From the NCBI RefSeq assembly GCF_002127325.2, contig NC_035433.2:142258760-142322759 (forward strand): 64,000 nucleotides of DNA, read 5' to 3'. Shown here piece by piece: positions 1-10,429 of this stretch (its first letter is position 1; each line of letters opens with the position of its first letter). The translations under genes were made by a program, and so were the position numbers. This DNA comes from Helianthus annuus (taxonomy: Eukaryota; Streptophyta; Magnoliopsida; Asterales; Asteraceae). The notes beneath the pieces were generated by a model. The model was not told where the DNA came from and did no database searches. It saw nothing but the letters and a program-made list of their open reading frames with translations.

Positions 1-627
1 TCTGGCGGAATCCGAAGCCGTTGTTACTGCCCGATGAAGACCTGTTGTGCGCTGTTGTTGGTGTCGTGGGCCTGGGATCACAAAACAAAGAGCGGGACGA
101 GAAAAATGGAAAGGGCGGTGGGTTGGGTTATTATATTTTAGTTCAGATTATATTATTAATTGGGTTGGACTTGGGTTATAAAGTGTTTATTAAGCTAAAG
201 GTTAAGAGAAAGTTAATTGGGTTAAGTGAAAGTTAATTGGGTTAAGTGAAAGTTAATTGGGTTATGTGAAAGTTAATTAGGTTGTATTTAAAAAAACAAT
301 TCAAGGGGTGCGGTCGAGATTTTCCAAGGGGTGCGGACGGAAATTTCAAAGGGTGCGATCGAGATTTTACCAGAAATTTAGCACTTAATCTTTTTTTTTC
401 AAGGGGTGCGTCCGCCCACCTTGGCCATAAGGTGGGTACGCCCCTGCTTAAAAGTCAACAAGTTTTAACCGCGAATGGAAGCAGAACTTTCCTTCTCTAT
501 ATGCGATGTGCTTCTGTTTTTTACAATGTTTTAAACACCGGTATAAACCGACATGTTTTAAATACTGGTATAAATCGGCTGGTTATGCCGGTCAAACCAG
601 ATACCAGCCCCAGCCCGATACCATAAA
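1..627. other. Intergenic spacer with a 20-bp tandem repeat
   Basis: No gene is recognised. At about 201-280 a 20-bp unit of the form TTAAGTGAAAGTTAATTGGG is repeated four times with small changes. At 301-420 a phrase like AAGGGGTGCGGTCGAGATTT recurs three times, which looks like decayed transposon sequence. Short open frames here have no family features. Confidence 0.5.
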
Positions 628-1250
628 GGTTAAAAAAAATTCATGTATTTACTCTAATAGAGTACTATTACATAATTCCTTTATTAGTGTAAATATACGA
701 CTTTTTTTAGATACTGTGACTAAAATACGTACTTAACAAGATTGGAAAAAAATTTAAAATTTGTTTTTACTCCTTTAATTCTCACGTATAGTATCTTAAA
801 CCTATTTGTACAATAATCTTACTCTTCTCATATATCCCACCGCAAATTTAAATAAATAAGTAGCGGCCCAACTTTTTTCATTTAAAATCCAAACGCATCT
901 CGTCCCAAACCAAAAGAATGTCGCCAACCGATTTAAACTAATATGCGTATAAGCTACTTTTTAGGCAAATTTCTGATCCAACATAAAAGCTTGAATCGGT
1001 CCAAAATGTTGTTAAACCATTAAACAAAATGCAGCACAACAACTATCTTCACCATCTGTAACTCCAAACATTTAAGCCCACTTATTTGTTTTCATGTAAA
1101 CCATAAACTAGAACCGGCCCAAGAATAAATTAACAAGCAATGCTAAAAATCTGCTTTGGACATCAAATTATAAGATTACTAAAATCCAAATATTATAAAA
1201 GTCCTTTTGACTTTTATTTTCAAAATGGAGACACTAATCGTTGGGGTTTT
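628..1250. repeat. Segmental direct duplication, copy 1
   Basis: This stretch recurs at 2173-3611 with only scattered substitutions. The copies share the opening GTTAAAAAAAATTCATG, a long block running to CCGGCCCAAGAATAAATTAAC, and the closing block TTTCAAAATGGAGACACTAA. Copy 1 lacks about 24 bp found in copy 2, lacks a roughly 55-bp internal duplication, and lacks the transposon inserted in copy 2. I see no coding potential and no TG...CA ends, so it does not look like an LTR pair. Confidence 0.7.
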
Positions 1251-1672
1251 ATGTGTAGGATCAAACATGGTTTAAAATCTAATTATAATGAAGAATCAAA
1301 GATGAACATGCACTCAAATATTTAATAAAACCCTTGGATAATTTGCAAATGATAAATATAATTAAGCCCTAATTACCCTTGATGTGTGTTACTAAAAACC
1401 CTAAATCTCTTACTATTTATAGCCTAAACATAATTAGGCTAATTACACTTTAAGTCCATAGAATTTTAGACTTGGTATACAATGGACTCCAAATTGCTAA
1501 CAATACTCCCCCTAGACCATTGCATCTTCCAGGCTTCATGTCTTCGTCATGTGATAACCAAGCAACAGATGTCGTTGACTTGTCTTCACGAGCTTTAGAG
1601 GATTAACCTTGAGCTTTAGCTAATTCTTCTTTGTTTGACATTGTCTCATATCTTCATAAATCAACTGATTAC

Positions 1673-1703
<31 letters not shown>

Positions 1704-2172
1704 TTCATTGTCTAGAATTATAATCTAAAGTCGTAATCCAAAAGAGTATTCGGCCTAAAATAAATCAATACAACCCGGCCCACAGTACAAACTCTGTTGA
1801 TTGGTCCAATCTTGTTCACGACTCGCCTTGGAAATCACTTGGCCCACTTAAAAATTTATAAGACCTGACCCAAATAAACATTCTTTAACACCCAACCCTA
1901 AAATAAATTAAAACTCTAGGCCCACATATGAGCTTTTAAGACCCGGCCCAAATCCAAAACAAATGATAAACTTGTGTGCCAAAATCAGTCAACTTGCAGC
2001 AACCCTCCTTTGAATAGGCTAAAAAATATTAGATCCAAATAAATTTGAATTTCAAAATGCGTAAAGATCACATACAAATGGGTTTTAAAATACAAATGAG
2101 TCTTAATATTAGAAGTGATTTTTTTTTTTGAATCTTTTTCATTTACTTAAACATAATGTTTAGTTACAAAAT
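1251..2172. other. Spacer between duplicated blocks, with a poly-A run
   Basis: This is AT-rich sequence with no recognisable gene. A run of about 28 A lies at 1673-1700. It could be a retroposon tail, but no matching body or TSD was found. Confidence 0.4.
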
Positions 2173-2778
2173 GTTAAAAAAAATTCATGTATTTACTCTA
2201 ATAGAGTACTTATGTGTAATTACTTTAGAGTGATTACATAATTCCTCTATTAGTGTAAATACACGACTTTTTTTAGATACTGTGACTAAAATATGTACTT
2301 AACAAAATTGAAAAAAAAAAATCATATTTTCCTCCTTTAATTCTCACGTATAGTATCTTAAGCCTATTTGTACAATAACCTTACTCTTCGGAAATAGCCC
2401 ACCGCAAATTTAAATAAATAATTAGCAGCCCAACTTATTTCCTTTAAAATCCGAACGCATCTTGTCCCAAACCAAACGAATGTCGCCAACCGATTTAAAC
2501 TAATATGCGTATAAGCTACTTTTTAGGCAAACTTCTGATCCAACATAAAAGCTTGAATCGGTTCAAAATGTTGTTAAACCATTAAACAAAATGCAGCACA
2601 ACCAACTATCTTCACCATCTGTAACTCCAAACATTTAAGCCCACTTATTTGTTTTCATGTAAACCATAAACTAGAACCGGCCCAAGAATAAATTTAATTT
2701 GTTTTCATGTAAACCTTAAACTAGAACCGGCCCAAGAATAAATTAACAGGCAATGCTAAAAATCTGATCAAATTATAA

Positions 2779-3528
2779 GGGACCGTTTGGTTCGCAGGAA
2801 TTCAATGGAATTTAAGGGAATTGGAATTTGAATTCCATCTCTTAAGATGTTTGGTCACAGAATTTGATGGAATTGGAATCCCAATTCCAATCTTCATGTG
2901 TTTGGTTAACAATGGAATCGAATTGGAATTAGGCATGAATTCCTTCAAATTCTTTTAACTAAAGGAATTCAAAATCCTTCCTATATGTGAAGGAATTAAA
3001 GTAAATTCATTGGAATCTTCGATCGTTTCGACCCGCACCGTTTCAACCCGTACCGTTTCGACGCGAACCTTTTCGAACCGTACCGTTTCGAGACGAACCG
3101 TTTCGACCCGTACCGTTTCGACGCGAACCGTTTCGACCCGTACCGTTTCGACGCGAACCGTTTCGACCCGTACCCTTTCGAATCGAACCGTTTCGACCCG
3201 TACCCTTTTGAATCGAACCGTTTCGACGCGAACCGTATCGAACCGTACCCTTTCGACGTGAACCGTTTCGACGTGAAACGTTCGATCCAAACATTTTAGA
3301 CGCAGACCGTTTCCACCCGTACCGTTTCAACCCAAACCGGGGGTTGTGGGTGCCGGGTGATGGATTCTAATTCATTTGACAACCAAACACATAAAAAATG
3401 GAATTGAGATTCCAATTCCAACAATTTCCAATTCCAATTGGAATGTTTAAATTCCAAATCCAATTCCTTCAAATTCTAATTCCTATACAAATTCCAATTC
3501 CAAATCATTCCACGAACCAAACGCCCCC
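2779..3528. mobile_element. Harbinger/Tourist-like element carrying a minisatellite
   Basis: The ends are inverted repeats: the left begins GGGACCGTTTGGTTCG and the right ends CGAACCAAACGCCCCC. Repeated GGAATT-type sequence extends inward on both sides. Copy 1 of the flanking duplication reads straight through this position, which shows it is an insertion. The left flank TAA and right flank AAA are compatible with a decayed 3-bp TAA target duplication typical of PIF/Harbinger. There is no transposase. The centre, about 3020-3330, is a tandem array listed separately. Confidence 0.65.
3020..3330. repeat. 15-bp minisatellite (CCGTTTCGACCCGTA-type)
   Basis: About 20 imperfect units of roughly 15 bp alternate between ACCGTTTCGACCCGT and ACCGTTTCGACGCGA, suggesting a 30-bp higher-order unit. 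The unit length is a multiple of three and contains no stop codon, so open frames run on both strands (a TVSTR-type repeat on plus, a VETVR-type repeat on minus). I treat these as by-products of the repeat, not genes. Confidence 0.8.
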
Positions 3529-3611
3529 AAAGATTCCTAAAATCCAAATACTATAAAAGTCCTTTTGACTTTTATTTTCAAAATGGAGACACTAATTGTT
3601 GGGTTTTTCTA

Positions 3612-4677
3612 GAATCCTATCATTAAAAAAAGACACCAATTTTCCACAACCACTTTTAACTTTTTTTTTTAATTTAAACCCCACACTACACAAAGATACT
3701 AACACCAACACGGTGTTTTCCATGTTCATTCGTTAAGAAAATAATATGTTCAAAAACGGTTTTTGAACATTTATCGATCGAGATTTTATATTCGTGTTAG
3801 TTCATTAAATGAACACAATAAAATTGCGGAGGCTAGATGTGGATGGCGGAGGGAGTAGCATTGGAACTTAAAGCCCTTATCGTGGAACAAAAGTTGATAA
3901 TATTCGTCGATGTGCATAATGAGAAGGAAAGAGGAACATTGCATAAACAAGTGGGAGTGAGGTTACCTATTTTATTTGTTAGGGAAATAAAGAAATAAGA
4001 ATTAAAGAATATAAAAAGTTAAAATAAAATAAACAAATGTACAAAATCTTTAACGAACAAAATAAATAAACGAGTATGAAAAAACTGTAAATGAACAGAC
4101 GTTCACGAACATATCACCGAACGTTCACAAAAACATGTAAAAAGAACGAGACCTCTATTCATGTTCGTTAACGTAACTAATCGAACAAAATTTTTTGTCA
4201 TTAGTAGAAAAATAACCTTTTTTGGCGGGTATCGCCCAAAATATTGATTTGTTATTATCTTCCCATACTTTAAATTCACTAAATTAATATAACTTGCTTC
4301 CGGTATCTCATACATTTAAAACTAGCCAGTTTTAAAGCTAGTTATATTAGACCATGCGTAGTGGGCAAGATCCACCCTTGGGTGTTTTGCGCCTTGTGTC
4401 AGCCCAGTCAGCAAGAGGCATTATTGGTCGTTTTTCTAAAATGGGTGTAGTAGGGATGTGGACATTATGTTAAAATGGTGTAGAGAATTAAATATAAATA
4501 AAAAAACCAACCAAAAATCCTATTGGCTAAAAATAGGAAGCTAAAAATGATTGGCCAAACAATTGCCCCATGAGCGTGATTAAAAACACGCCTAAACAAA
4601 AAATATGCCAAACACGCTCATGCGTAGTGGCATGTGGACAAGATTGGGGTGATTGAGCAAAAAAACGCCCCAAAGGG
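3612..4677. other. Spacer without recognisable gene
   Basis: AT-rich spacer. The 12-mer CATGCGTAGTGG occurs at 4353 and again at 4619, probably marking a decayed small transposon. No coding signal is visible. Confidence 0.4.
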
Positions 4678-4843
4678 CAGGGGCGGATATATATTAGACC
4701 AAGGGGTAGCCTCCGCTACCGCTTGGTCGGAAAATTTTTGACGTTTTTAGTGTAAATTTTAGAAAAATTTGATGTTTTTTCGATTTCGTTACCGCTTATT
4801 TATAAAACGTTCCCGCTTGGTCGGAATCCTAGATCCGCCACTG
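4678..4843. mobile_element. hAT-type MITE (166 bp, TSD CCAAAGGG)
   Basis: The element begins CAGGGGCGGAT and ends ATCCGCCACTG, an imperfect terminal inverted repeat. It is flanked by a perfect 8-bp duplication CCAAAGGG at 4670-4677 and 4844-4851. An 8-bp TSD with CAG...CTG-like ends is typical of hAT MITEs. It is close in sequence to 60217-60383 and more distantly to 11418-11580. Confidence 0.9.
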
Positions 4844-4851
4844 CCAAAGGG

Positions 4852-5216
4852 CTTGGTAGTGAATTTAAAGTTGGAGAAGATAATAACTAAAGAAAGGTGA
4901 CACTGTGACATGCATCTTATAAGACATCTTACTGGTAGTTAAACTTCAAGTGAAGTGGAAGTTATTATGAGAAAGAATTAGTTAGCAGTCTTGGGATTCA
5001 TAGAACAGTGGGAGTTTGTAGCAAAAACAGCAGCTTCACAGTTTGGCTTCATTCACTTGTCAAATCAGATTTCATCATCAACTCATATATAGTATAGGCT
5101 TATTAAAAAAAGTAATATAAATATTACATTTTACAACTATGGGGACACAAGCGGTGTGTTTGGTTATAATTTTTTCTATTAATATTTATATCTGCTTTTC
5201 TAAAGGTTTTAAAATT
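4852..5216. other. Spacer without recognisable gene
   Basis: AT-rich sequence between two transposable elements. Nothing further is recognised. Confidence 0.4.
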
Positions 5217-6115
5217 GGATTATTGGATTTTAATAATCCTAAGTTTCACTAGTTGGCCGATGATAATCCCAACTTTAAAAATTCGAGAAATTGGCCTGTA
5301 ATAATCCCACCTAGACCTTATTGGACATTAATAATCCCACCTCAGAATATTTTCCCCCACCAGTCCCACCTTTCGCCTATTTTTTCTACAATGGTCCCCC
5401 GTTAAAAAAACTTAACGGAGTTAAGCTTTTTTCCAAATTACAAACAGATTTTTTAGGGCTTTTGATTAGAACAACAATACGAGTCCATTGATGTAAAACT
5501 TGCCTCGAAACAGTGCTCCAAACGATGAAAACGGCGCTTCAATTCGGGTGTTTAAATTATTGAAGCGCCGTTTTCATCGTTTGGAACCAAAATCAAGTCA
5601 CTTGGAGCACCATTTCGAAGTAAGTTTTACATCAATGGAATCGCATCATCATTCTGATCAAAAGCCCTACAAAATCTGTTTGTAATTTGGGAAAAAAAAG
5701 CTTAACTCAGTTAAGTTTTTTTTTTTTTTTTATTATTTTTTTTAACGGGGGACCATTGTATGAAAAATAGGGGAAATGTGGGACTGGTGGGGAGAATATT
5801 CTGAGGTGGGATTATTAATGACCAATAATGTATAGGTGAGATTATTACAGACCAATTCCCCTAAAAATTCTTTCCAGTAATCCCAACTTATAAAAGTTTG
5901 GCCGCCATTGATCCTTTTCTAACATAGGTGCACTTAAATCAATTAAAGAGTCACTAGGTGTAATTGAATCTGTTGAGGAGACTAAATTCTTATATGTTTG
6001 AAAAGAATCAATGGCGGCCAAACTTTTACAAGTTGGGATTATTGAAGGGAATTTTTAAAGTTAGGATTATTATCAGCCAACTAGTGAAACTTAGGATTAT
6101 TAAAACCCAATAACC
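5217..6115. mobile_element. Foldback (large inverted repeat) element, probably Mutator-type
   Basis: The whole segment is one long imperfect palindrome. The left arm starts GGATTATTGGATTTTAATAA and the right arm is its complement, ending in AAAACCCAATAACC. The apex at 5518-5584 is a perfect 26-bp stem with a 15-nt loop. Flanks TTTAAAATT and CTCAAAATT could be a decayed 9-bp TSD, but this is weak. A second, unrelated inverted repeat interrupts the right arm at about 5876-6045. A shorter related copy lies in the first kinase intron at about 54640-55040. No transposase is present. Confidence 0.7.
5876..6045. mobile_element. Small foldback nested in the 5217-6115 foldback
   Basis: Two arms of about 45 bp are complementary; one contains GGCCGCCATTGATCC and the other GATCAATGGCGGCC. 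They surround about 70 bp of unique sequence and interrupt the right arm of the larger foldback. The exact target duplication is unclear. Confidence 0.6.
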
Positions 6116-6347
6116 CCTCAAAATTTTATACTCTAAAAAACTACAGAATTGTTTTTAGAAACTATATGTCAGTTTTATTCATAACTATTATATTTTAAAA
6201 AACACCAAACACTTTAGACAGTCAAAGTATCATTTTGGTTTTGTTTTGTTAACTAGTTGACGTCCCGCCCGCGTTGCGGGGCGATGGCCGAATAATAAGC
6301 GAGTGTTAGACAACTCATTGACACGAAAAACAATTAAATCGAGTCAA
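6116..6347. other. Spacer with a GC-rich hairpin
   Basis: AT-rich sequence is broken by CCCGCCCGCGTTGCGGGGCG near 6265-6285, which can fold as a short GC stem. A similar motif, CCCGTCCGTTGGACGGGT, occurs near 14896. The origin of this repeated motif is not assigned. Confidence 0.4.
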
Positions 6348-6986
6348 TGTTGATGCAGATTTTGTGTCCGATGCTTGTCGAATAGATTAGTTATTATTTT
6401 ACGCTGAATTTGTAATAGTTAGTGAAACGGTCTATCGAACGTGTATAGACCCGCTCGTTTGAAGTGGTCAAACGAGAGGGTTATTCGTTTGACCGTGTGT
6501 GTTTGCTAGACAAATTATGGTTGTATAATGTTTGGTGTCGAAGGATAAGGCATCGAAGGATTGTGTATATCCTTCGATGAGCTCGAAAGATATCCATCGA
6601 AGGATGAAGATGGACCTCGAAGGATATGTCATCCTTCGAGGTATATGTGTATCTTTCGATAGCTGGATGATCGACAGATGATCTATCGATCAGTCAGTTA
6701 GATCCTTCGACCATACAACCTATGTTGGGTATAAATACCAACACTTTGTCATTTGCAACATAAGAGAGTTGGAGGAGGTTTGTGACCTCACCGGGAGAGA
6801 TCACCACTTGATCTCTTCCCGAATGTATACTCCTTTGGTATTAGTTCGGTTATAATGTAATCGGGCCGACTTGTAATGTTTTACTACCGGATTAATGCAA
6901 AGTTGTTTGTTTATCATCTCTAATCTCTTCCCATCTTGAACATAATCATGAAAATCACGGAATCGATCCCGAAACCCGGACCTACA
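6348..6986 (+). repeat. 5' LTR of the 6348 element (639 bp)
   Basis: Begins TGTTGATGCAG and ends GGACCTACA. TATAAATAC at 6730-6738 is the probable core promoter. The 180 bp before it carries direct and inverted copies of TCGAAGGAT, including a perfect 12-bp inverted pair at 6614-6642 with a 5-nt spacer. Confidence 0.92.
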
Positions 6987-6988
6987 AT

Positions 6989-7001
6989 TGGTATCAGAGC
7001 C
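6989..7001 (+). promoter_or_regulatory. Primer binding site (initiator-Met tRNA)
   Basis: TGGTATCAGAGCC, two bases after the LTR, complements the 3' end of plant initiator methionine tRNA, the usual primer of Ty1/copia elements. Confidence 0.9.
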
Positions 7002-7264
7002 ATGGTGCCCGATTTAGTAAATCTAACCGTTTACTAAGTCACATGTGCTCTAGATCTGTGATTTTTGTGTCTTTTGTTCAAGATGTAAAAATGGTGAAAA
7101 TCAAGAAAAACTCAGATCTGGACCCGAATATTCAGATCTGTGCTTAAACGAGTGTTGGATTTTATGTTTTTCACCCGAATATTCAAGTAATCATCATCAA
7201 AAATTGTATACAAAAGTGTTTCATCAAATCTGCAAATTTTCACAGCCTCCTGTGTTCTTGATGT

Positions 7265-7700
7265 TCTTGGTATCTTCATACTTCGAAAGGTCAAACAGTT
7301 CCTCGAAGGGTCAAGTAGCTCCTCGAAGGGTCATCCTCCCTTTTCGATGGATCAAACTGTTTTTCGAAAGATCATCTATCTGTTTCGAAGGGTCACCTAA
7401 ACAGAATCAAGGATCACCTTTACCCCTCAACAACTTCGAAGGATCTTCATAATCCCCAACAACTTCGAAAGATCAAACAAGATTTTCGAAAGATCAAACA
7501 AGTTTTTCGAAAGATCAAACAAGATTTCGAAGGGTCATCAACAACTTCGAAAGATCAGATCTGATATGTTCGAAAGATAGCAACTGATGTTTGTGAGATC
7601 TAGATCTGACATGTGCTCGAAAGATCTGTGCCCGAAAGATATACGAAAGATCTGTAATCATTTCTCGTTTGTATCAACTTACGAAAGATCATCTTTCGAA
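7265..7700 (+). repeat. Leader array of TTCGAAAGATC motifs
   Basis: About 17 copies of an 11-12 bp motif (C/T)TCGAA(A/G)G(A/G)TC are spaced irregularly by about 10-40 bp, starting roughly 280 bp after the primer site. They are mainly in one orientation. Short open frames across the array are not convincing genes. The equivalent leader of the copia at 15524 carries the same motif. The role is unknown; RNA packaging, structure or factor binding are possibilities. Confidence 0.8.
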
Positions 7701-9390
7701 GCCGGGTTGGTGTATGACTTTTGTAGTTGGTTTGACTTTTGGGGTGTGGATGTCTGTATGTCGACAGAAGTGGTTTTGAAATGGAGATAGGGTTAGGACT
7801 ATTGGGTGTTTACATACCATCAAATGAAATGGGCCGAAATCATTATGGGTAGTGGAGTTGGGCTGTGATTGCTTAATGATAACTCTTTTGTCTTGGGCCT
7901 CTAATATTGAAAGAAATCAATAATTCATGTTGTGGGTTTTGACTAATGAACCCAAGTCCTTGTGGATAACCAATTTCCTTTTCAATCATAAGTCTTCATG
8001 GCCCACTAGTATTTGTGGCACAAGTGTTTATTGGATTTTCATTAGTTTATTTGTTTGAGTAAACAAATTACTAGTGGGAGTGGGGTCGGGTGTTCGCGAA
8101 GATTATTTGAACCGTGCTTCTATTTTTTAACGTCAAATTCGTACAAATTTGGGAGCGCGCGGGATGATGCGGCATGATGAAAACAAGAGATGATGAAAAC
8201 TTGATTTTTGAAAAATGTGGGGTAGTCACGGTTACCGATGCAAATGGCAAAAATGGTGACGCGACTATAATGGGCCAAAAACAACACGGTATGTTCACTT
8301 CCGCATGTCAATATTTATGATTGTTACCGGTTATTCGGAAATGTTCGAAAGCATTTTGTTTATTGTCATATTCTCGCATTTGAAAACGAACGTATGAACC
8401 TGGAACGTCTATACCGGTCCTAACGAGTTCACAAAGTCTTTGGGGGAATACAAGTCGGATCCTACGGGGTACTAGGCGAAATTTCTTTATCAACTAGAAT
8501 ATGCAACGAAGAAATCTTTTTGTTTATTGTCATATTCTCGCATTTGGTAACGAATGAATGAACCTAGAATGTCAATACCGGTCCTAACGAGTTCACAAAT
8601 TCTTTGGGGGGATACAAGTCGGATCCTACGGGGTACCAGGGGACGTTCTTATTCAACTAGAATATGCAAAGAAGAAAGTCGTTTTCGTGATTTTTCGGAA
8701 CCGAGAACATTCAATGAAGATTGATGACAGTTCCGCTCAGTGGAGGGAATTGGTGAACATTTGAAGATAAATTCTACTCAGTGGAGAGAATTTGTTATGT
8801 GAAATTGACGACAGTTCTTTGAAGTGGAAAGACTCTGTTAAGGTTTAGAGATTTTACCAAAGAAATGGGGGGATAAAAATTTCCATATGTTGAATTTCTT
8901 CGGTAAATTTCTAAACGCAATCACAGGTGGTAGAGTTTGTGATTTTCTGGTGATACAAACGGTTCTGCGTGGAATGTTTTGCACAAACACATATTTGAGG
9001 ATTTTAATTAATTCTCCAGCCAGCGTGAAGGGTTTTGCACGGAAACATACAGGTATCTAAAGTCGACAGTTGTTTCAAAGCGCTGTTTACTGAAGACCTG
9101 GGGGAATCTTTATGAAAGTTGATAGTTCAAGGCTGAAGACCTGCAGGATTCGGTTTTGGGTTTGATGTTTCTTTGGGATTTTACAGGGATCTGGGGGTAA
9201 CTCAATTCGTTGAGTTTGCAAACGATGTACTTGGTCAAGCTGACTTCCTGAGTACTGATGCTGAAGATCTGTAGTGCATTACGTGGTCAACTTCACAAAG
9301 GCGAGACAATGAGATCTGGATGTAGTTCAACTAAGCGTGCTGTTTGGTTGAGCTTGCAAGGGATACACTTGGTCTAGCTGACTTTCCTGA

Positions 9391-9780
9391 GTGTTGATGC
9401 TGAAGATTAAAGTGCATTACTTGGTCGATTCCACAAAGACGGTTTACAGAAGACAGTTCACCAGAAAACTCTATCAATGTAGTATGCTTGAAGATCAAGA
9501 CTTGATGCAGTTTTTAAAGAATGGAACCCTTATCAAATGCCGGTTGGAGTATTGGAAGATCAGCGGAAGATCGGTCAATTGAGCCTTTTGAGGAAATTGC
9601 ACAACACCCAACACGGATACGCGTACTTTGAGGGGGAAATATTATACAAGGAGCATCAAGATACTACTTACCTGGATCATCGGTCAAGGGGGAATTTGTT
9701 AACACAGAGAAGATGAATACTTGACTGAAGATCGATTGCAGTTGCATTTTCAGCATTCGACAACAACGGACAAGGGGGAA
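9391..9780 (+). other. 3' internal segment conserved between the two non-autonomous elements
   Basis: This segment closely matches the reverse complement of 39633-40090 in the element at 39248-45337, including a doubled polypurine-like phrase CAAGGGGGAATTTGTTAACA. A 63-codon frame here (9391-9582) and a 75-codon frame in the other copy share about 22 residues, then part because of a small indel. Conservation could reflect a cis-acting RNA signal instead of protein. I do not call a gene. Confidence 0.6.
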
Positions 9781-9782
9781 TT

Positions 9783-10417
9783 TGTTGATGCAGATTTTGT
9801 GTCCGATGCTTGTCGAATAGATTAGTTATTATTTTACGCTGAATTTGTAATAGTTAGTGAAACGGTCTATCGAACGTGTATAGACCCGCTCGTTTGAAGT
9901 GGTCAAACGAGAGGGTTATTCGTTTGACCGTGTGTGTTTGCTAGACAAATTATGGTTGTATAATGTTTGGTGTCGAAGGATAAGGCATCGAAGGATTGTG
10001 TATATCCTTCGATGAGCTCGAAAGATATCCATCGAAGGATGAAGATGGACCTCGAAGGATATGTCATCCTTCGAGGTATATGTGTATCTTTCGATAGCTG
10101 GATGATCGACGATCTATCGATCAGTCAGTTAGATCCTTCGACCATACAACCTATGTTGGGTATAAATACCAACACTTTGTCATTTGCAACATAAGAGAGT
10201 TGGAGGAGGTTTGTGACCTCACCGGGAGAGATCACCACTTGATCTCTTCCCGAATGTATACTCCTTTGGTATTAGTTCGGTTATCATGTAATCGGGCCGA
10301 CTTGTAATGTTTTACTACCGGATTAATGCAAAGTTGTTTGTTTATCATCTCTAATCTCTTCCCATCTTGAACATAATCATGAAAATCACGGAATCGATCC
10401 CGAAACCCGGACCTACA
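9783..10417 (+). repeat. 3' LTR of the 6348 element (635 bp)
   Basis: Nearly identical to 6348-6986. It lacks four bases (AGAT) in the stretch before ATCTATCGATCAG and has C instead of A in GTTATCATGTAATCGG. It is immediately preceded by the polypurine tract and followed by the TSD. Confidence 0.92.
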
Positions 10418-10429
10418 GTCAACCAATTA

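Larger units (their letters stand above)
2173..3611. repeat. Segmental direct duplication, copy 2 (interrupted)
   Basis: This is the second copy of the 628-1250 block, offset by about 1.54 kb. It carries a local tandem duplication of about 55 bp at 2643-2747 and is split by a transposon at 2779-3528. Sequence on both sides of that insert matches uninterrupted copy 1, so copy 1 acts as an empty-site control. Confidence 0.7.
6348..10417 (+). mobile_element. Non-autonomous LTR retrotransposon (LARD-like), TSD GTCAA
   Basis: The element has TG...CA LTRs at both ends and a perfect 5-bp target duplication GTCAA at 6343-6347 and 10418-10422. A primer site complementary to initiator-Met tRNA follows the left LTR, and a polypurine tract (CAAGGGGGAATTTG) precedes the right one. 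The 2.8-kb interior has no gag, protease, integrase or reverse transcriptase, so it must rely on proteins made elsewhere. The LTRs differ by one 4-bp indel and at least one substitution, so the insertion is young. A related element lies at 39248-45337 on the minus strand. The promoter and leader arrays resemble those of the autonomous copia at 15524-26675, a plausible source of mobilising proteins (inference). Confidence 0.92.

Noticed and set aside
2955..3330. Overlapping open frames on both strands encoding VETVR- and RTVST-type repeats
   Set aside because: They arise because a 15-bp stop-free minisatellite is open in several frames. There is no start context, domain or conserved flank.
7265..7790. 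Regularly repeated short words resembling a CRISPR-like array
   Set aside because: The words are imperfect and irregularly spaced, no cas genes are present, and the sequence lies in the leader of a plant LTR retrotransposon.
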